The notes: generated by a model from the sequence alone, not told the origin. Counted from the stretch's first letter, positions 28,354-39,258 are shown. The stretch: 64,000 bases of DNA from Thalassobacillus cyri (GCF_900107755.1 NZ_FNQR01000013.1:1-64000), one strand, 5' to 3'. Translations and numbers: made by a program.

Positions 28354-29879
28354 TACTGCTCACCAGCTTTCTGCTGTTTACTGCCAGCCATAAGCAGACC
28401 GAGTTCTTGTTCTGTCGTTTCTTCTGGCTTCACTTCTGATACGATTTTTCCATCAAACATTACTGCAATCCGATCGCTCAAGTTCATAATCTCATCAAGT
28501 TCAAATGATAGCAGCAATACGGCGCGTCCTTTATCCCGTTCTTCAATCAGTTTTTTGTGAATGAACTCAATGGCACCTACGTCCAGTCCCCTGGTCGGTT
28601 GAGCTGCAATGATTAAATCAGGAGAACGATCCACTTCCCTGCCGATGATCGCTTTCTGCTGGTTCCCTCCTGACAATGCTCTGGCTTTGGTGTAAACAGA
28701 AGGTGTGCGCACATCGTATTCTTTAATCAATGACTCGGCTTTTTTGTAGATTTCTTTGTAATTCAGGATCCCATTTTTTGAAAATGGTTTTTTATTATAA
28801 GTTTGAAGCACCATGTTCTCTCCAACTGGAAAATCCAGTACTAAACCGAACCGGTGGCGGTCTTGCGGAATATGCGAAATACCTGCATCTGTGACTTTCC
28901 GTGGTGTCAAATTGGTAATTGGCTTCCCATTTAAATGAATGGAGCCACTCGACGATTTTCTTAGACCTGTGATCGCCTCAATCAATTCCGATTGGCCATT
29001 GCCATCTACACCGGCCAGACCTACGATTTCTCCAGCTTTGACATCGAGACTCAGGTTTTTAACCATCTCTACCTGCCTGGCATCTTTCACCGTTAAATCC
29101 TTGACAGATAGTGTTACATCTTTTGGATTAGCAGGTGTTTTATCCGTGGAAAAAGTGACTTCACGGCCAACCATCAAGGAAGCCAGTTCGGTGGGATTGG
29201 TAGCAGCTACATCAACGGTGCCAATCCCCTTTCCTTTTCGGATAACTGTGCATCGATCACAGACCTGCATGATTTCTTTCAGTTTATGAGTGATGAGAAT
29301 GATAGATTTACCTTCTCTTATCAACGCACGCATGATTTCAATAAGTTCTTTGATCTCCTGGGGTGTCAACACAGCAGTTGGCTCATCAAAAATCAATATT
29401 TCCGCACCACGGTATAAAGTTTTTAAAATCTCGACACGCTGTTGCATCCCGACAGAAATATCACGGATTTTCGCTCTGGGATCAACTTTCAGACCGTAAA
29501 GCTCAGACAGCCGCTCCACTTCTTTTTCCGCTTTCTTAAGGTCAACGGTACCCTTCTTTTTGGGTTCGCTTCCTAAAATGATATTTTCAGTGACCGTAAA
29601 CTTGTCGACTAACATGAAGTGCTGATGGACCATCCCGATCCCAAGCCGATTGGCAACATTTGGATCACTGATTTTAACTTTTTCGCCGCGTACTTTAATT
29701 TCGCCTTTTTCTGGTTGATACAGGCCAAAAAGAACATTCATCAACGTAGATTTACCTGCACCGTTTTCCCCTAACAAAGCATGTATTTCACCTTTTTGCA
29801 CTTGGAGCGTGATATTATCATTTGCGACGATACCAGGAAATTCTTTTCGAATGTCTAACATTTCAATAACATAATCCAT
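28353..29879 (-). CDS. nupO: Nucleoside ABC transporter ATP-binding protein NupO (YufO-like)
   Basis: A tandem ABC ATPase of 508 aa, as in sugar/nucleoside importers. The first cassette has GENGAGKST and DEPTAVL. The second has GVDGNGQSE in place of a standard Walker A and ALSGGNQQK as its signature, a usual degeneration in this family. Start: ATG at 29879 behind GTGGGGGAAACC. Confidence 0.94.
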   Translation of the reverse strand: MDYVIEMLDIRKEFPGIVANDNITLQVQKGEIHALLGENGAGKSTLMNVLFGLYQPEKGEIKVRGEKVKISDPNVANRLGIGMVHQHFMLVDKFTVTENIILGSEPKKKGTVDLKKAEKEVERLSELYGLKVDPRAKIRDISVGMQQRVEILKTLYRGAEILIFDEPTAVLTPQEIKELIEIMRALIREGKSIILITHKLKEIMQVCDRCTVIRKGKGIGTVDVAATNPTELASLMVGREVTFSTDKTPANPKDVTLSVKDLTVKDARQVEMVKNLSLDVKAGEIVGLAGVDGNGQSELIEAITGLRKSSSGSIHLNGKPITNLTPRKVTDAGISHIPQDRHRFGLVLDFPVGENMVLQTYNKKPFSKNGILNYKEIYKKAESLIKEYDVRTPSVYTKARALSGGNQQKAIIGREVDRSPDLIIAAQPTRGLDVGAIEFIHKKLIEERDKGRAVLLLSFELDEIMNLSDRIAVMFDGKIVSEVKPEETTEQELGLLMAGSKQQKAGEQ

Positions 29880-29944
29880 GGTTTCCCCCACTTTCTTTAT
29901 CGAACGTAAACCATTGTAATAGATAGATAAGTTAATAGATTTCT

Positions 29945-29995
29945 TTCTTTAAAAACATCAAATGAAAAGGGCTGCCTGCTTTTCATTTGATGTTT
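29945..29995 (-). terminator. Internal terminator between nupN and nupO
   Basis: A 17-bp perfect stem, AAACATCAAATGAAAAG with its complement (29953-29995), followed by TTAAAG on the minus strand. With the hairpin at 30010-30035 it probably reduces read-through, leaving more binding-protein mRNA than transporter mRNA. Confidence 0.8.
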
Positions 29996-30009
29996 TTTAT
30001 GTAAGAGAA

Positions 30010-30035
30010 GGAAAGGCTGGGGCTCCAACCTTTCC
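30010..30035 (-). terminator. First hairpin after nupN
   Basis: Stem GGAAAGG / CCTTTCC (30010-30035) starting 9 bp from the nupN stop, followed by TTCTCTTAC. It may act as an mRNA 3'-end stabiliser or weak terminator. Confidence 0.55.
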
Positions 30036-30043
30036 ATGCAAAC

Positions 30044-31165
30044 TTAAAGGGAATCTTCAAATGATTTTGCTTCATCTTGTGTGCTTGGTACTTCTACATC
30101 ACCGTCGACGATTTTTTGTTTCCAATCTTCAACAGCAGTTTTGATTTCATCAGTCATTGCCTCTTCATTCGAAGTAGCGACACTGATAGCATCATCTTCA
30201 AGTCCGTATTCTACAACTTCTCCACCAGGGAATTCGCCGTTCATCGCTTTTGTGGAAATATCTTGTACTGCGATATCCACACGCTTGACCATTGAAGTCA
30301 ATGTAACGTTCATATCACCGATTTGACCTTCTTCGTGCTGGTCACGGTCAACACCGATAACCCAAACATTACGGTCTGGATCGTTTTGCTTAAGGTCTTT
30401 AGCTTGGGCAAACACACCGTTTCCTGTACCACCTGAAGCGTGATAAATTACATCTACACCTTGGGAATACATGTTAGAAGCGATAGCCTTACCATCATCG
30501 GGAGCATCGAATGCGCCTGCATATTGAACTTTCACTTCAATGTCCGGATTGACAGATTTGACACCAGCACGGAAGCCAGCTTCGAATTTGTTGATCAAAT
30601 CACTGTCTACACCACCGATAAAGCCTACTTGATCAGATTCTGTCTTCATAGCAGCTGCCACACCAACCAGGAAAGACCCTTGGTGTTCTTTAAATACAAT
30701 GCTCGCCACGTTATCTTTTTCAACCACGGAGTCAACAATGCTGAAATTCGTTTCTGGATTTTGATCTGCAACTTCTTCGATTGCTGGGGCAAGCAAAAAG
30801 CCAATTCCGAAAATCAAGTTATAATCACTGCGAACCAAACGGTTCAAGTTCGTGTTATAATCTGCATCACTGGCGGATTGGGCATAATCGATGCCTTGTC
30901 CTTTTTCCATGCCATTCTCTTCACCAAAAGCTTGCAAACCTTCCCATGCGGATTGGTTAAATGATTTATCATCAATTCCCCCTACGTCCGTAACCATCGC
31001 AACTGAGAAATCACCCTCAGAAGCTTCTTCACTATTCCCGTTACCACCATCACTGCCACTGCCTTCTGATTCGTTGGAACCGCCTTCAGATGAGCCACAA
31101 GCACCTAGAATCATACCAATCGCCAGCAATAAAGAAAAAACTAATAGAAAACGACGATTTTTCAA
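30044..31165 (-). CDS. nupN: Nucleoside-binding lipoprotein, BMP family (NupN)
   Basis: The extracellular substrate-binding lipoprotein of the importer (373 aa). It has a signal peptide with lipobox LGAC (Cys about 23), a Gly/Ser/Asn/Glu-rich spacer, and the BMP/PnrA fold with [19 protein letters not shown]. Start: TTG at 31165 preceded by AGGGGG. It lies first in nupNOPQ, downstream of the GntR regulator. Confidence 0.93.
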   Translation of the reverse strand: MKNRRFLLVFSLLLAIGMILGACGSSEGGSNESEGSGSDGGNGNSEEASEGDFSVAMVTDVGGIDDKSFNQSAWEGLQAFGEENGMEKGQGIDYAQSASDADYNTNLNRLVRSDYNLIFGIGFLLAPAIEEVADQNPETNFSIVDSVVEKDNVASIVFKEHQGSFLVGVAAAMKTESDQVGFIGGVDSDLINKFEAGFRAGVKSVNPDIEVKVQYAGAFDAPDDGKAIASNMYSQGVDVIYHASGGTGNGVFAQAKDLKQNDPDRNVWVIGVDRDQHEEGQIGDMNVTLTSMVKRVDIAVQDISTKAMNGEFPGGEVVEYGLEDDAISVATSNEEAMTDEIKTAVEDWKQKIVDGDVEVPSTQDEAKSFEDSL

Positions 31166-31291
31166 AATAAATTACCCCCTAATAGTAATAAAATCAGCAA
31201 AAAATCTTCCTAAACCGCTTTCATAATTTACTCGATTGCCGTTCATCACCCCCCAAAGTGTCTAATCCAGCCAGACTCTTTTTGAAATCGC

Positions 31292-32017
31292 TTACACTCT
31301 TTTTCGTAAAACATGGAAACTGAACTTGTCTGCCCGGAAGTAGTTTGATGAATACAACACAGGTTCATCTAATTCCGTATAATGCATCTGCTTAAGAAGA
31401 AGCAACGATTGTTCAGGTTCACATTCTAAAATAGGGGAAATACGATCATGATATCCGATTGGTTCGATATAAGTGACAGCATAACTTACACGCTTGTTGG
31501 CATACTCTTCCAAACTGTCAAAAATGGAATCTCTCTCCAACACATCTTTAACAGGTATAAGCCCATCGGGAAGTTTATCAATACAATAAACCACTGGCTG
31601 AGAATCAGCAGTCCTTACCCGCTCGATTTGTGCTAAACTATGTATATTAATGGGGTCGAAGCGTGATTTGTCTTCATCTGTAGGTTCAATGAAATCTGTC
31701 GAAAGAAATTGGGTCCCAGGAGTCATACCTGATTTCTGAATCATTGCTGTAACACTGATCAACTCTTCAATACCTGAGGAAAACACTGGTTTAGGATTGA
31801 CAAAGGTGCCTACACCATGTCGTCGTGTTACAATGTTTTCTTCTTCAAGGATTCTTAAAGCTTCCCGTAATGTTGCTCGGGAAACCCCCAGCTTTTTGGA
31901 GAGTTGAAATTCAGATGGCAGTTTTTCTTTTTCTTTATAGATACCGTTTTCTATATCCCGTTTCACCTGTTCGATCACTTGTAAATACAAATGACGGGTG
32001 TCCTGTCTTATTGACAT
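31292..32017 (-). CDS. GntR-family regulator with UTRA domain (YmfC-like)
   Basis: A HutC-type transcription factor of 241 aa. An N-terminal winged helix ([25 protein letters not shown], about 33-57) is followed by a C-terminal UTRA ligand-binding domain. Start: ATG at 32017 after GGAGGGAAC; the longer frame to 32071 would start inside the operator-promoter region. Its place directly upstream of nupNOPQ suggests it controls nucleoside uptake, but its ligand is unknown. A palindrome at 32075-32085 near its own promoter suggests autoregulation. Confidence 0.9.
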   Translation of the reverse strand: MSIRQDTRHLYLQVIEQVKRDIENGIYKEKEKLPSEFQLSKKLGVSRATLREALRILEEENIVTRRHGVGTFVNPKPVFSSGIEELISVTAMIQKSGMTPGTQFLSTDFIEPTDEDKSRFDPINIHSLAQIERVRTADSQPVVYCIDKLPDGLIPVKDVLERDSIFDSLEEYANKRVSYAVTYIEPIGYHDRISPILECEPEQSLLLLKQMHYTELDEPVLYSSNYFRADKFSFHVLRKRV

Positions 32018-32074
32018 AGAGTTCCCTCCAATTTTCCTAACGTATGAGATCTGACATCTGACGTTCGACACATC

Positions 32075-32085
32075 TTGTCAGACAA
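32075..32085. promoter_or_regulatory. Candidate operator of the GntR regulator
   Basis: Perfect 11-bp palindrome TTGTC-A-GACAA, close to the GTCTAGAC-type operators known for HutC-subfamily regulators. It lies just downstream of a TATATT/TATTAT -10-like stretch and 58 bp before the regulator start. Next to it is a tandem direct repeat of ATCTGAC (32049-32062). Confidence 0.6.
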
Positions 32086-32212
32086 TAATATACCACTAAA
32101 CTAGTCATAAATAAATAGTGTTTTCTCATTTTTACTAAATAAGACACAACTTTTTGAATTAGTGTGATTAATTAGGGCTATTTTCACCCTGAACCTTTTT
32201 ATAATCTACTGT

Positions 32213-32250
32213 AAAAAAATCCTATGCCCAGTTTAAACAGGCATAGGATT
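32213..32250 (-). terminator. Terminator after spoIIIE
   Basis: Stem AATCCTATGCC / GGCATAGGATT (32218-32250) followed by TTTTTTTAC on the minus strand. Confidence 0.95.
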
Positions 32251-32273
32251 TTGTGTGTGAATAAGCAAAACGT

Positions 32274-34589
32274 TTACGAGCTTTGCTGTTCTTCGCTGGT
32301 TTGTGATACCAGCACAGTCCTCGGTTTACTGCCCTCATAAGGGCCAACGATTCCATTGTCTTCCATAGCATCAATCAATCTGGCCGCTCTCGTATAACCG
32401 ACCCGGAATCGTCTTTGAAGCATGGATACACTTGCACTTTGCATTTCAATGACTAACTGGACCGCTTCTGGATAAAGGTCATCATCTACTTCCTGCTTTA
32501 CTTCGCTTTCTTCTTCTGGAATCATTTCCTCCTGGTATTGTGCCCGTTGCTGCTCAACACAGAAATTGACGATTCGTTCAACTTCTTCATCCGACAAGAA
32601 CGCGCCCTGTACCCGTGTCGGTTTCGAAGCGCCTACCGGCATGAACAACATATCTCCTCTGCCAAGCAGCTTTTCTGCACCGCCAGAATCAAGGATCGTC
32701 CTTGAATCTGTTTGGGAAGAAACGCTGAACGCAATCCTTGATGGAATATTGGCTTTAATAATTCCCGTAATAACATCAACCGAAGGACGCTGGGTAGCGA
32801 TAATCAAATGGATGCCGGCTGCACGTGCCATTTGCGCAAGACGGGTGATGGCATCTTCCACATCATTCGAGGCAACCATCATCAAGTCAGCCAGCTCGTC
32901 AACCAGGACGACGATGTAGGGAAGCTGCGGCTGTGTATCCTCCGTGTCCTGGTTCTGCTTTTTGATATATTCGTTATAGCCTTCAATATTTCTTGTCCCT
33001 GTATCCGAAAATAGATCGTAACGGCGTTCCATTTCAGCCACTACTTTTTTCAATGCCCTTGCCGCTTTTTTTGGATCCGTCACCACAGGAGACAGCAAGT
33101 GAGGAATGCCATTGTAGACATTCAATTCCACTTTTTTCGGATCGATCATCATCATTTTTACTTCATGTGGTTTTGCGCGCATCAATATACTGGTAATAAT
33201 GCCATTGATACATACACTTTTCCCGCTGCCTGTAGCACCTGCTACAAGCAGGTGGGGCATTTTATTCAGTTCCCCTATTACGGCATCCCCGGAAATATCA
33301 CGTCCGAGTGCAAATCCAAGTTTCTGGCCCTGCTTGGCGTAATTGGATTCTAAAACCTCCCGTAAGGAAACCATCGCTACTTCCGTGTTCGGTACTTCGA
33401 TTCCGACGGCAGATTTTCCTGGAATCGGAGCTTCAATCCGAATATCTTTTGCTGCCAAGGCTAAGGCAAGATCATCATGTAAATTGACAATTTTACTTAC
33501 TTTCACCCCGACATCAGGATATACTTCATATTTCGTAACAGCTGGTCCGACATGGACTTTGGTAACTTTGGCTTTTACTCCAAAACTATGGAAGGTCTTT
33601 TCCAGCTTCCTTACCGTGGCCTGGATTTGAGAGCGCTCCTGCGACTGGGAGTTATGCGTAGGCTCTGCTAACAAGTCCATGCTCGGTAATTGATAATCTT
33701 TGTTCTCTACCTCTGTCATCGGCAATGACTGGGTCAGCTGATCATCATCTTTTTCGTCTGTTTCAATTTTAGCAGCTGGTTCGGCTTGATCTTGCTGCTT
33801 TTTCATTTCGGAAGAATAAGCAATATCTGTGAAATCCTGGATAATCGGCTCTTCATTATCAGAAATTCCTGCAACTTCCGGTTCGGTTTCTTCCGGGATT
33901 TCCTCTTTATCCGCTTTTTGTTTCTTCTGTTTGTCTTTCTTCTTCGGCGCTTTCTCTTTTGTCACCCGGTTGGATTTGATAGCGTCCCACTGATTACGAA
34001 TAAATGAAAGGAACTTGCTGAACACACTTTCCAACCAGCTGCCAAGCGACCATTCAGTAAGAAAAATAATTCCGATGATAATCCCAAACACCGATAATAT
34101 CTTAGCCCCTGCTGCTGAAAAGAGAAAATACGTAAGCGCAAATAATACGGCTCCGGTCATTCCGCCGCCAATAATGGAGAATGGCAGACTGCCATCCAAA
34201 TAGGCAAAATAATGCTCCCATGTCGTTTTTAAAATCGATGGCTGGACAGAACCTGCCAGAATACTTTCAAACGACTGAATATGTGTAAAAAGAATCGTGG
34301 AAAGAAAGATGATATAAAATCCCACCATTCGCTTATGTAAGAATACCGGCCATTTTCTTTTGATCATTAAAAATAAACCCAGTACCAGGAGAAAGACCGA
34401 TGCTACAAAATACCACACCCCGAAGAAAAATTGAAATATATGCTCCAGGCCACCGGGTATGGCTCCATCACTGATCGCACTTGCACCACTCCCGAACACT
34501 GCAAGCAATATGAATAAGAGACCAAGCAATTCAACTTTCAATTGTTTTTTCAACTTGGCCTGTTTCTTTTTGTTTCTCTTTTTTGCCAT
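32274..34589 (-). CDS. spoIIIE: DNA translocase SpoIIIE (FtsK/SpoIIIE family)
   Basis: A septal DNA pump that moves the chromosome into the forespore. The 771-aa product has a basic N-terminus ([10 protein letters not shown]) and about four transmembrane helices within residues 20-175. A long charged linker leads to the RecA-like motor with GATGSGKSV and VDELADLM, and a C-terminal gamma winged-helix domain ([19 protein letters not shown]). Start: ATG at 34589 with AGAGGTG; the open frame to 34706 adds 39 residues that overlap the promoter. Downstream of ylzJ, as in B. subtilis. Confidence 0.95.
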   Translation of the reverse strand: MAKKRNKKKQAKLKKQLKVELLGLLFILLAVFGSGASAISDGAIPGGLEHIFQFFFGVWYFVASVFLLVLGLFLMIKRKWPVFLHKRMVGFYIIFLSTILFTHIQSFESILAGSVQPSILKTTWEHYFAYLDGSLPFSIIGGGMTGAVLFALTYFLFSAAGAKILSVFGIIIGIIFLTEWSLGSWLESVFSKFLSFIRNQWDAIKSNRVTKEKAPKKKDKQKKQKADKEEIPEETEPEVAGISDNEEPIIQDFTDIAYSSEMKKQQDQAEPAAKIETDEKDDDQLTQSLPMTEVENKDYQLPSMDLLAEPTHNSQSQERSQIQATVRKLEKTFHSFGVKAKVTKVHVGPAVTKYEVYPDVGVKVSKIVNLHDDLALALAAKDIRIEAPIPGKSAVGIEVPNTEVAMVSLREVLESNYAKQGQKLGFALGRDISGDAVIGELNKMPHLLVAGATGSGKSVCINGIITSILMRAKPHEVKMMMIDPKKVELNVYNGIPHLLSPVVTDPKKAARALKKVVAEMERRYDLFSDTGTRNIEGYNEYIKKQNQDTEDTQPQLPYIVVLVDELADLMMVASNDVEDAITRLAQMARAAGIHLIIATQRPSVDVITGIIKANIPSRIAFSVSSQTDSRTILDSGGAEKLLGRGDMLFMPVGASKPTRVQGAFLSDEEVERIVNFCVEQQRAQYQEEMIPEEESEVKQEVDDDLYPEAVQLVIEMQSASVSMLQRRFRVGYTRAARLIDAMEDNGIVGPYEGSKPRTVLVSQTSEEQQSS

Positions 34590-34686
34590 GCTGTCACCTC
34601 TATCTTTCATAATGAAAAGACAAGGATGCCGGCGCAAATGAATAATCCATTGTGAGCGACATCCCTGTTCGTTTAAAGTTAGTTTC

Positions 34687-34692
34687 ATTATA
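34687..34692 (-). promoter_or_regulatory. Extended -10 promoter of spoIIIE
   Basis: Minus-strand TGCTATAAT, about 95 bp before the spoIIIE start and between it and ylzJ. The -35 is poor. This placement excludes the longer spoIIIE frame. Confidence 0.65.
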
Positions 34693-34721
34693 GCACAGGC
34701 AAGCATGTGTTTGGTGTCTGT

Positions 34722-34931
34722 TTAAGCGTTAAATTGCATTCCCGGCTGATAGTCCGGGTGTAAGTAAATAGAAGGATCTGTCGATAATACTTGGATAATC
34801 TGATAGCTTCCGTTTTCTAACTTCAAAGCTTTAATGGGTGTCTGATTATAATTGGTGATGACAGTATTATCGTATGCAGTTTGATCGGCTGGAAAAATGT
34901 CTACTTCACTTAAAGGCGTATAAAGTACCAT
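34722..34931 (-). CDS. ylzJ: YlzJ-like small protein
   Basis: A 69-aa protein of unknown function found beside tepA and spoIIIE in Bacillaceae. It starts [16 protein letters not shown] and contains DPSIYLHPDYQPG. The start overlaps the tepA stop (TAATG) with AGGTGATC upstream. Confidence 0.85.
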   Translation of the reverse strand: MVLYTPLSEVDIFPADQTAYDNTVITNYNQTPIKALKLENGSYQIIQVLSTDPSIYLHPDYQPGMQFNA

Positions 34932-35677
34932 TACTGGATCACCTGCTCATCATCGTCAGGTTTTCTTTTATCAATCTCTTCATTCAATTTTTCCATTGCT
35001 TCTTTCACTCCACCTACAGCATCGATCAGCCCGTAATCAACAGCGTCTTGCCCTACCACATTTGTCCCGATGTCCCTGGTAAGGTTACCTTTTGCAAACA
35101 TTAATTCCTTGAATTTATCCTCACTGATGTTGGAATGCTGGGTTACGAAATTTACTACGCGATCCTGCATCTTATCCATATATTCGAAGGTCTGAGGCAC
35201 TCCAATCACCAGGCCGGTCATCCGGATAGGGTGAATGGTCATTGTTGCTGTCTCTGTGATAAATGAATGATCCGTAGAAACAGCAATCGGTACCCCGATG
35301 GAATGCCCTCCCCCGAGTACAATCGATGCAGTCGGTTTGGAAAGCGAAGCAATCATTTCGGATATAGCAAGTCCTGCTTCCACATCTCCCCCTACTGTGT
35401 TAAGCAATACTACTAAACCTTCGATCTTCGGATTCTGTTCGATAGCGACCAGCTGCGGAATCAAATGTTCATATTTTGTTGTTTTATTTTGTGGAGGAAG
35501 CTGCATGTGCCCTTCCACTTGTCCAATTATAGGCAGAACATGAATATTAGAATCGGGAGCCTGGGGGACGTTTGATTGCCCAAGCTGTTGGATTTTTTCC
35601 ACCAGTTCTGATTTCTTCGGCTGCTCTCCAGGCTGTTCTTTTTGAGGTTGTTGCGGTTGATTATTAAAATCTGTCAT
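34931..35677 (-). CDS. tepA: ClpP-class serine protease TepA (YmfB)
   Basis: A 248-aa cytoplasmic ClpP/SppA-like protease. The catalytic serine is in GGGHSIG, preceded by [11 protein letters not shown]. In B. subtilis TepA is described as a translocation-enhancing protein and as important during spore outgrowth. The N-terminus is Gln/Pro-rich. Start: ATG at 35677 with AAAGGGG seven bases upstream; an ATG two codons earlier is too close to it. Coupled to ylzJ. Confidence 0.92.
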   Translation of the reverse strand: MTDFNNQPQQPQKEQPGEQPKKSELVEKIQQLGQSNVPQAPDSNIHVLPIIGQVEGHMQLPPQNKTTKYEHLIPQLVAIEQNPKIEGLVVLLNTVGGDVEAGLAISEMIASLSKPTASIVLGGGHSIGVPIAVSTDHSFITETATMTIHPIRMTGLVIGVPQTFEYMDKMQDRVVNFVTQHSNISEDKFKELMFAKGNLTRDIGTNVVGQDAVDYGLIDAVGGVKEAMEKLNEEIDKRKPDDDEQVIQ

Positions 35678-35905
35678 GATCATACCCCTTTCTTTATGAT
35701 TAGTATGAACCAGACATAATCATCCAATACAATCCCTAAAAAAGGCTTTAGAAAATGTTGTTGTGGATTTTGTTTGTCAGCAAGTAAAACTGTTAAAGAT
35801 TAAGAATGAAACAAATGACATAAATGAGCTGGATAAGGGGTTGCTTTATGGAGAGTGCCATAGTGTATCAAACCAATCAAAAACTAATCCTCTCCAGGCA
35901 AATGA

Positions 35906-35942
35906 AAAAGCAGCATATACCATAATGGTAATTGCTGCTTTT
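35906..35942 (-). terminator. Bidirectional terminator after dapA
   Basis: Stem AAAAGCAGCA / TGCTGCTTTT with an extended imperfect stem (ATACCAT/ATGGTA) at 35906-35942. T-runs follow on both strands. The rest of the tepA-dapA gap (35684-35905) has no supported gene; in B. subtilis rnjB occupies this position. Confidence 0.85.
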
Positions 35943-35968
35943 CCTATTATACATACCCAAGTTTTGTT

Positions 35969-36841
35969 TTAAACGGAAACATGGAGCATCTTGACTAACC
36001 GTTCCCGCTCTTCAGTAGTCAATGGCACAAGAGGAAGTCTTACTCCTCCAACATCGATTCCTTTTATTTGTAATGCTGTTTTCACAGGTGCTGGGGAAGG
36101 TGCTTTGAATAATTCACTCATTATTGGAATAAGCTGACGATGTACCTTAGCAGCACCTTTCACATCACCCTGTTCAAACTTTTCAAGCATCTCCTGCATT
36201 TCTTTTCCAATCACATGGGAAGAAACCGAGACGATACCTGAAGCACCGACAGATCGAATCGGCAAGGTCAGACTATCCTCTCCCCCATATACGGTAAAAT
36301 TCTCAGGTGTCCGCTCGATCACTTCTGAAATTGCTTCAAAATCTTTACTTGCATCTTTTAATGAAACGATATTCGGTACTTTTGAGAGCGCGATAACAGT
36401 TTCCGCTGCTATCGGTACAATGGAGCGACCTGGAACATTATATAACATTATAGGGAGTTTCGTTTCATAGGCAATACTCTTAAAATGTTCATAAAGCCCA
36501 TGCTGGTTCGGCTTATTGTAATAAGGAGTCACTAGCATGACAGCATCTACACCGGCATTTTCCGCTTTTCTGGTCAACTCAATGGAAGCATGTGTATTAT
36601 TGCTGCCACTGCCAGCAATTACAGGCACACGTTTATCAACGACCTCCACCGTATGCTTCCATAGTGCTGCTTTTTCTTCTGATGTCAAGGTTGGAGACTC
36701 GCCTGTAGTTCCTGCAACGACCAGCCCATCTGATCCATTATTGATTAAATAATTGACAAGTTTAGTCGTCTTTTCAAAATCAATATTACCTTTGTTATCA
36801 AATGGAGTGACCATTGCTGTCAATACTCTGCCGAAATTCAT
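35969..36841 (-). CDS. dapA: 4-hydroxy-tetrahydrodipicolinate synthase
   Basis: DapA condenses pyruvate with aspartate semialdehyde, the branch point to diaminopimelate, lysine and, in sporulation, dipicolinate. The 290-aa TIM barrel has the GTTGES motif, YNVPGRS with the catalytic Tyr, and the Schiff-base lysine in VSLKDAS. Start: ATG behind AAGGGAG. Last gene of the spoVFA-spoVFB-asd-dapG-dapA cluster. Confidence 0.97.
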   Translation of the reverse strand: MNFGRVLTAMVTPFDNKGNIDFEKTTKLVNYLINNGSDGLVVAGTTGESPTLTSEEKAALWKHTVEVVDKRVPVIAGSGSNNTHASIELTRKAENAGVDAVMLVTPYYNKPNQHGLYEHFKSIAYETKLPIMLYNVPGRSIVPIAAETVIALSKVPNIVSLKDASKDFEAISEVIERTPENFTVYGGEDSLTLPIRSVGASGIVSVSSHVIGKEMQEMLEKFEQGDVKGAAKVHRQLIPIMSELFKAPSPAPVKTALQIKGIDVGGVRLPLVPLTTEERERLVKMLHVSV

Positions 36842-36869
36842 CTTGCACTTTCTCCCTTCTCACTCACTG

Positions 36870-38087
36870 TTATTCAGTGTCAAGTTCAAAAACGTTGTGC
36901 AAGGCATTGACAGCCGTGACTAAGTCATCCTGCGGGATCAATACCCATATTGTCGTATGGGAGTCGGCAGATTGTAATATCTGTACTCCCGCTTCTGTCA
37001 AGGTATGAACGATTTTCGCAGTTACACCTGGAACACCGGTCATACCGGCACCTACTGTCGATACTTTGGCACAATTACGGATCACCTCAGGTGTATAACC
37101 CAGGTTTTCCAAAATTTCCACAGCTCGGTTCGTGTATAAATCTTCTATCGTATAAACTACTCCACTTGGAGAAATGTTAATGAAATCTACCGATATCCCA
37201 GCTTCTGCCATTGATTTGAATACTTCGGATTGCAGCTGGTATGGTTCTTCTTTTGCAAGTACTCTGATTTGAGTGATACCTGAAATGTGAGCGATACCCG
37301 TTACTAACCGATCTGGAATATCTTTTCCGGCTTCTGATTCCCTGGAGGAAGTTACGAGCGTACCTTCATCGAGGGAATAAGTTGACCGTACACGAATCGG
37401 CACTTCTGCCTGCATGGCAATTTCAACTGCTCTTGGATGAATGACTTTCGCTCCCTGATAAGCGAGATTACAAATATCATTATAAGTAACCTTATTAAGG
37501 GCACGTGCGGAATCCACAATTCGGGGGTCCGCTGTCATGATGCCTTCCACGTCTGTAAAAATGTCTACAAAATCGGCCTGAAGAGCCGCTCCCAGTGCTG
37601 CGGCTGTCGTGTCACTGCCTCCGCGGCCTATAGTAGTGATTTCATTCTCTTCCGATCTCCCCTGGAAACCGGCAACCACTACCACATCATGGGAGTTCAA
37701 TTCTTCTTCCACTCGTGTGGAATCCATTTTGGTAATCTTAGCTTTTGTAAAATCTCCATTTGTTATGAATCCAGCCTGACCGCCAGTCAAGGCGATCGCA
37801 TGGATACCTGCCCGTTTCAACTCATTGGAAAAAACTACAGATGAAATTGTTTCTCCGCATGACATTAATAAATCACGTTCACGGGAAGAAATATTAGAGG
37901 CGGGAAAATCCACGAGGTCAAGCAACGTATCGGTGGCGTAAGGATCACCCTTCCTGCCCATTGCAGAAACGGTGACAACCACCTTAAAACCTTGCTCAAT
38001 TGCTGTCTGGATATGTTCGATCGCTTTTTTTCTACCTGCTGTATCTCTTACAGATGTTCCACCAAATTTTTGTACAACTACTTTCAT
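36870..38087 (-). CDS. dapG: Aspartokinase I, DAP-sensitive
   Basis: DapG phosphorylates aspartate, the first step of the pathway. The 405-aa product has KFGGTSV at the N-terminus, the kinase domain with GRGGSDTTA, and two C-terminal ACT domains for feedback control. The position next to asd and dapA matches the diaminopimelate-inhibited isozyme of B. subtilis. Start: ATG after GGGGTGTC. The alpha/beta internal-start isoforms of lysC are not expected here. Confidence 0.95.
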   Translation of the reverse strand: MKVVVQKFGGTSVRDTAGRKKAIEHIQTAIEQGFKVVVTVSAMGRKGDPYATDTLLDLVDFPASNISSRERDLLMSCGETISSVVFSNELKRAGIHAIALTGGQAGFITNGDFTKAKITKMDSTRVEEELNSHDVVVVAGFQGRSEENEITTIGRGGSDTTAAALGAALQADFVDIFTDVEGIMTADPRIVDSARALNKVTYNDICNLAYQGAKVIHPRAVEIAMQAEVPIRVRSTYSLDEGTLVTSSRESEAGKDIPDRLVTGIAHISGITQIRVLAKEEPYQLQSEVFKSMAEAGISVDFINISPSGVVYTIEDLYTNRAVEILENLGYTPEVIRNCAKVSTVGAGMTGVPGVTAKIVHTLTEAGVQILQSADSHTTIWVLIPQDDLVTAVNALHNVFELDTE

Positions 38088-38111
38088 GTTGACACCCCAT
38101 CAACTAAGAAA

Positions 38112-39158
38112 TTACAACCAATCATTAGCAACTAGTTGTTCTGCGATTTGTACAGAATTCCAAGCCGCTCCCTTTAATAGATTATCAGAGACTACCCAAA
38201 GATGGAACCCATTTGGTTGGTCCAAGTCCTTACGTACCCTGCCTACAAACACTTCCCGCTTTTCGGCAGCGCTCAATGGAGTAGGATACGTTTGGGTTGC
38301 CGGATCGTCTTCTAAAACAATACCAGGAGCATTTGTAAGGGATTGATGAAGGTCTTTGACTGATAAACCATCTTTCTCTGTTTCAATATATACACTTTCC
38401 GCATGAGATGTGAAAATCGGAAGTCTTACACAAGTTGCCGACACTGATAAATCTTCTGCATGCATGATTTTTTTTGTTTCATTGATCATTTTCATTTCTT
38501 CAAAGGTGTAACCATTTTCCTCGAAGGTATCAATTTGCGGTAAAGCATTGAATGCGATAGGAAAATGTTTTTTGTCGCCTTTTACTGGCAGGATTTCTGC
38601 TTTCATATCTTCTCCATCAAGAAAAGACTGAGATTGCTCACGTAATTCATCGATTGCCTCCGTACCGGAACCTGATACAGCCTGGTAAGTGGAAACGATG
38701 ATACGCTTTAATCCAAAAGCCTTTTTAATCGGTTCAAGCGCGGCTACCATTTGGATGGTAGAGCAATTCGGGTTGGCAATGATCCCTTTATGTTCCTTGA
38801 TGTCTTCTTTGTTTACTTCAGGCACGACTAGCGGTACTTCTGGATCCATACGGTATGCACTTGTGTTATCTACAACAACAGCTCCTCTTTTTACTGCTTC
38901 AGGAGCGAGTTTCTTGGAAATGGATCCCCCGGCGGAAAACAAAGCAATATCAATTCCTTCAAAGCTTTCAGGCGTTGCTTCTTCTACCGTGATTTCTTCC
39001 CCTTTATATTTTATTTTCTTTCCCGCTGAACGGGAGGAAGAAAGAAGCTTCAGACTTTTGATTGGAAAGTCTCTATCCGCTAATGTTTCGATCATTTTCT
39101 GTCCTACAGCGCCTGTGGCACCTACTACTGCTACATTGTATTGTTTAGTTTGACTCAT
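38112..39158 (-). CDS. asd: Aspartate-semialdehyde dehydrogenase
   Basis: Asd reduces aspartyl phosphate to aspartate semialdehyde with NADPH. The 348-aa product has the Rossmann loop [10 protein letters not shown], the active-site Cys in NPNCSTIQM and the histidine region near the C-terminus. Start: ATG at 39158 after AAAGGGGAC; the longer frame to 39212 is not supported. Part of the dipicolinate/DAP cluster. Confidence 0.97.
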   Translation of the reverse strand: MSQTKQYNVAVVGATGAVGQKMIETLADRDFPIKSLKLLSSSRSAGKKIKYKGEEITVEEATPESFEGIDIALFSAGGSISKKLAPEAVKRGAVVVDNTSAYRMDPEVPLVVPEVNKEDIKEHKGIIANPNCSTIQMVAALEPIKKAFGLKRIIVSTYQAVSGSGTEAIDELREQSQSFLDGEDMKAEILPVKGDKKHFPIAFNALPQIDTFEENGYTFEEMKMINETKKIMHAEDLSVSATCVRLPIFTSHAESVYIETEKDGLSVKDLHQSLTNAPGIVLEDDPATQTYPTPLSAAEKREVFVGRVRKDLDQPNGFHLWVVSDNLLKGAAWNSVQIAEQLVANDWL

Positions 39159-39258
39159 ATCTGTGTCCCCTTTCTCGTTTGAATAATTGTAAATTCTCTG
39201 AAATAGAGTCACTATTCTTGTATTCTATCATATTAAGGGGAGACAATGTTAATCATAT

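Noticed and set aside
28353-29879. Defective second ATPase cassette in NupO
   Set aside because: Deviations from the Walker A consensus in the second half are usual for tandem ABC proteins of sugar and nucleoside importers.
32274-34706. Longer SpoIIIE start at 34706
   Set aside because: The extension covers a TGCTATAAT promoter and a non-homologous segment; ATG at 34589 has AGAGGTG and the basic family N-terminus.
35763-35972. 69-aa plus-strand open frame in the tepA-dapA gap
   Set aside because: No Shine-Dalgarno sequence, overlaps the dapA terminator and 3' end, no recognisable similarity.
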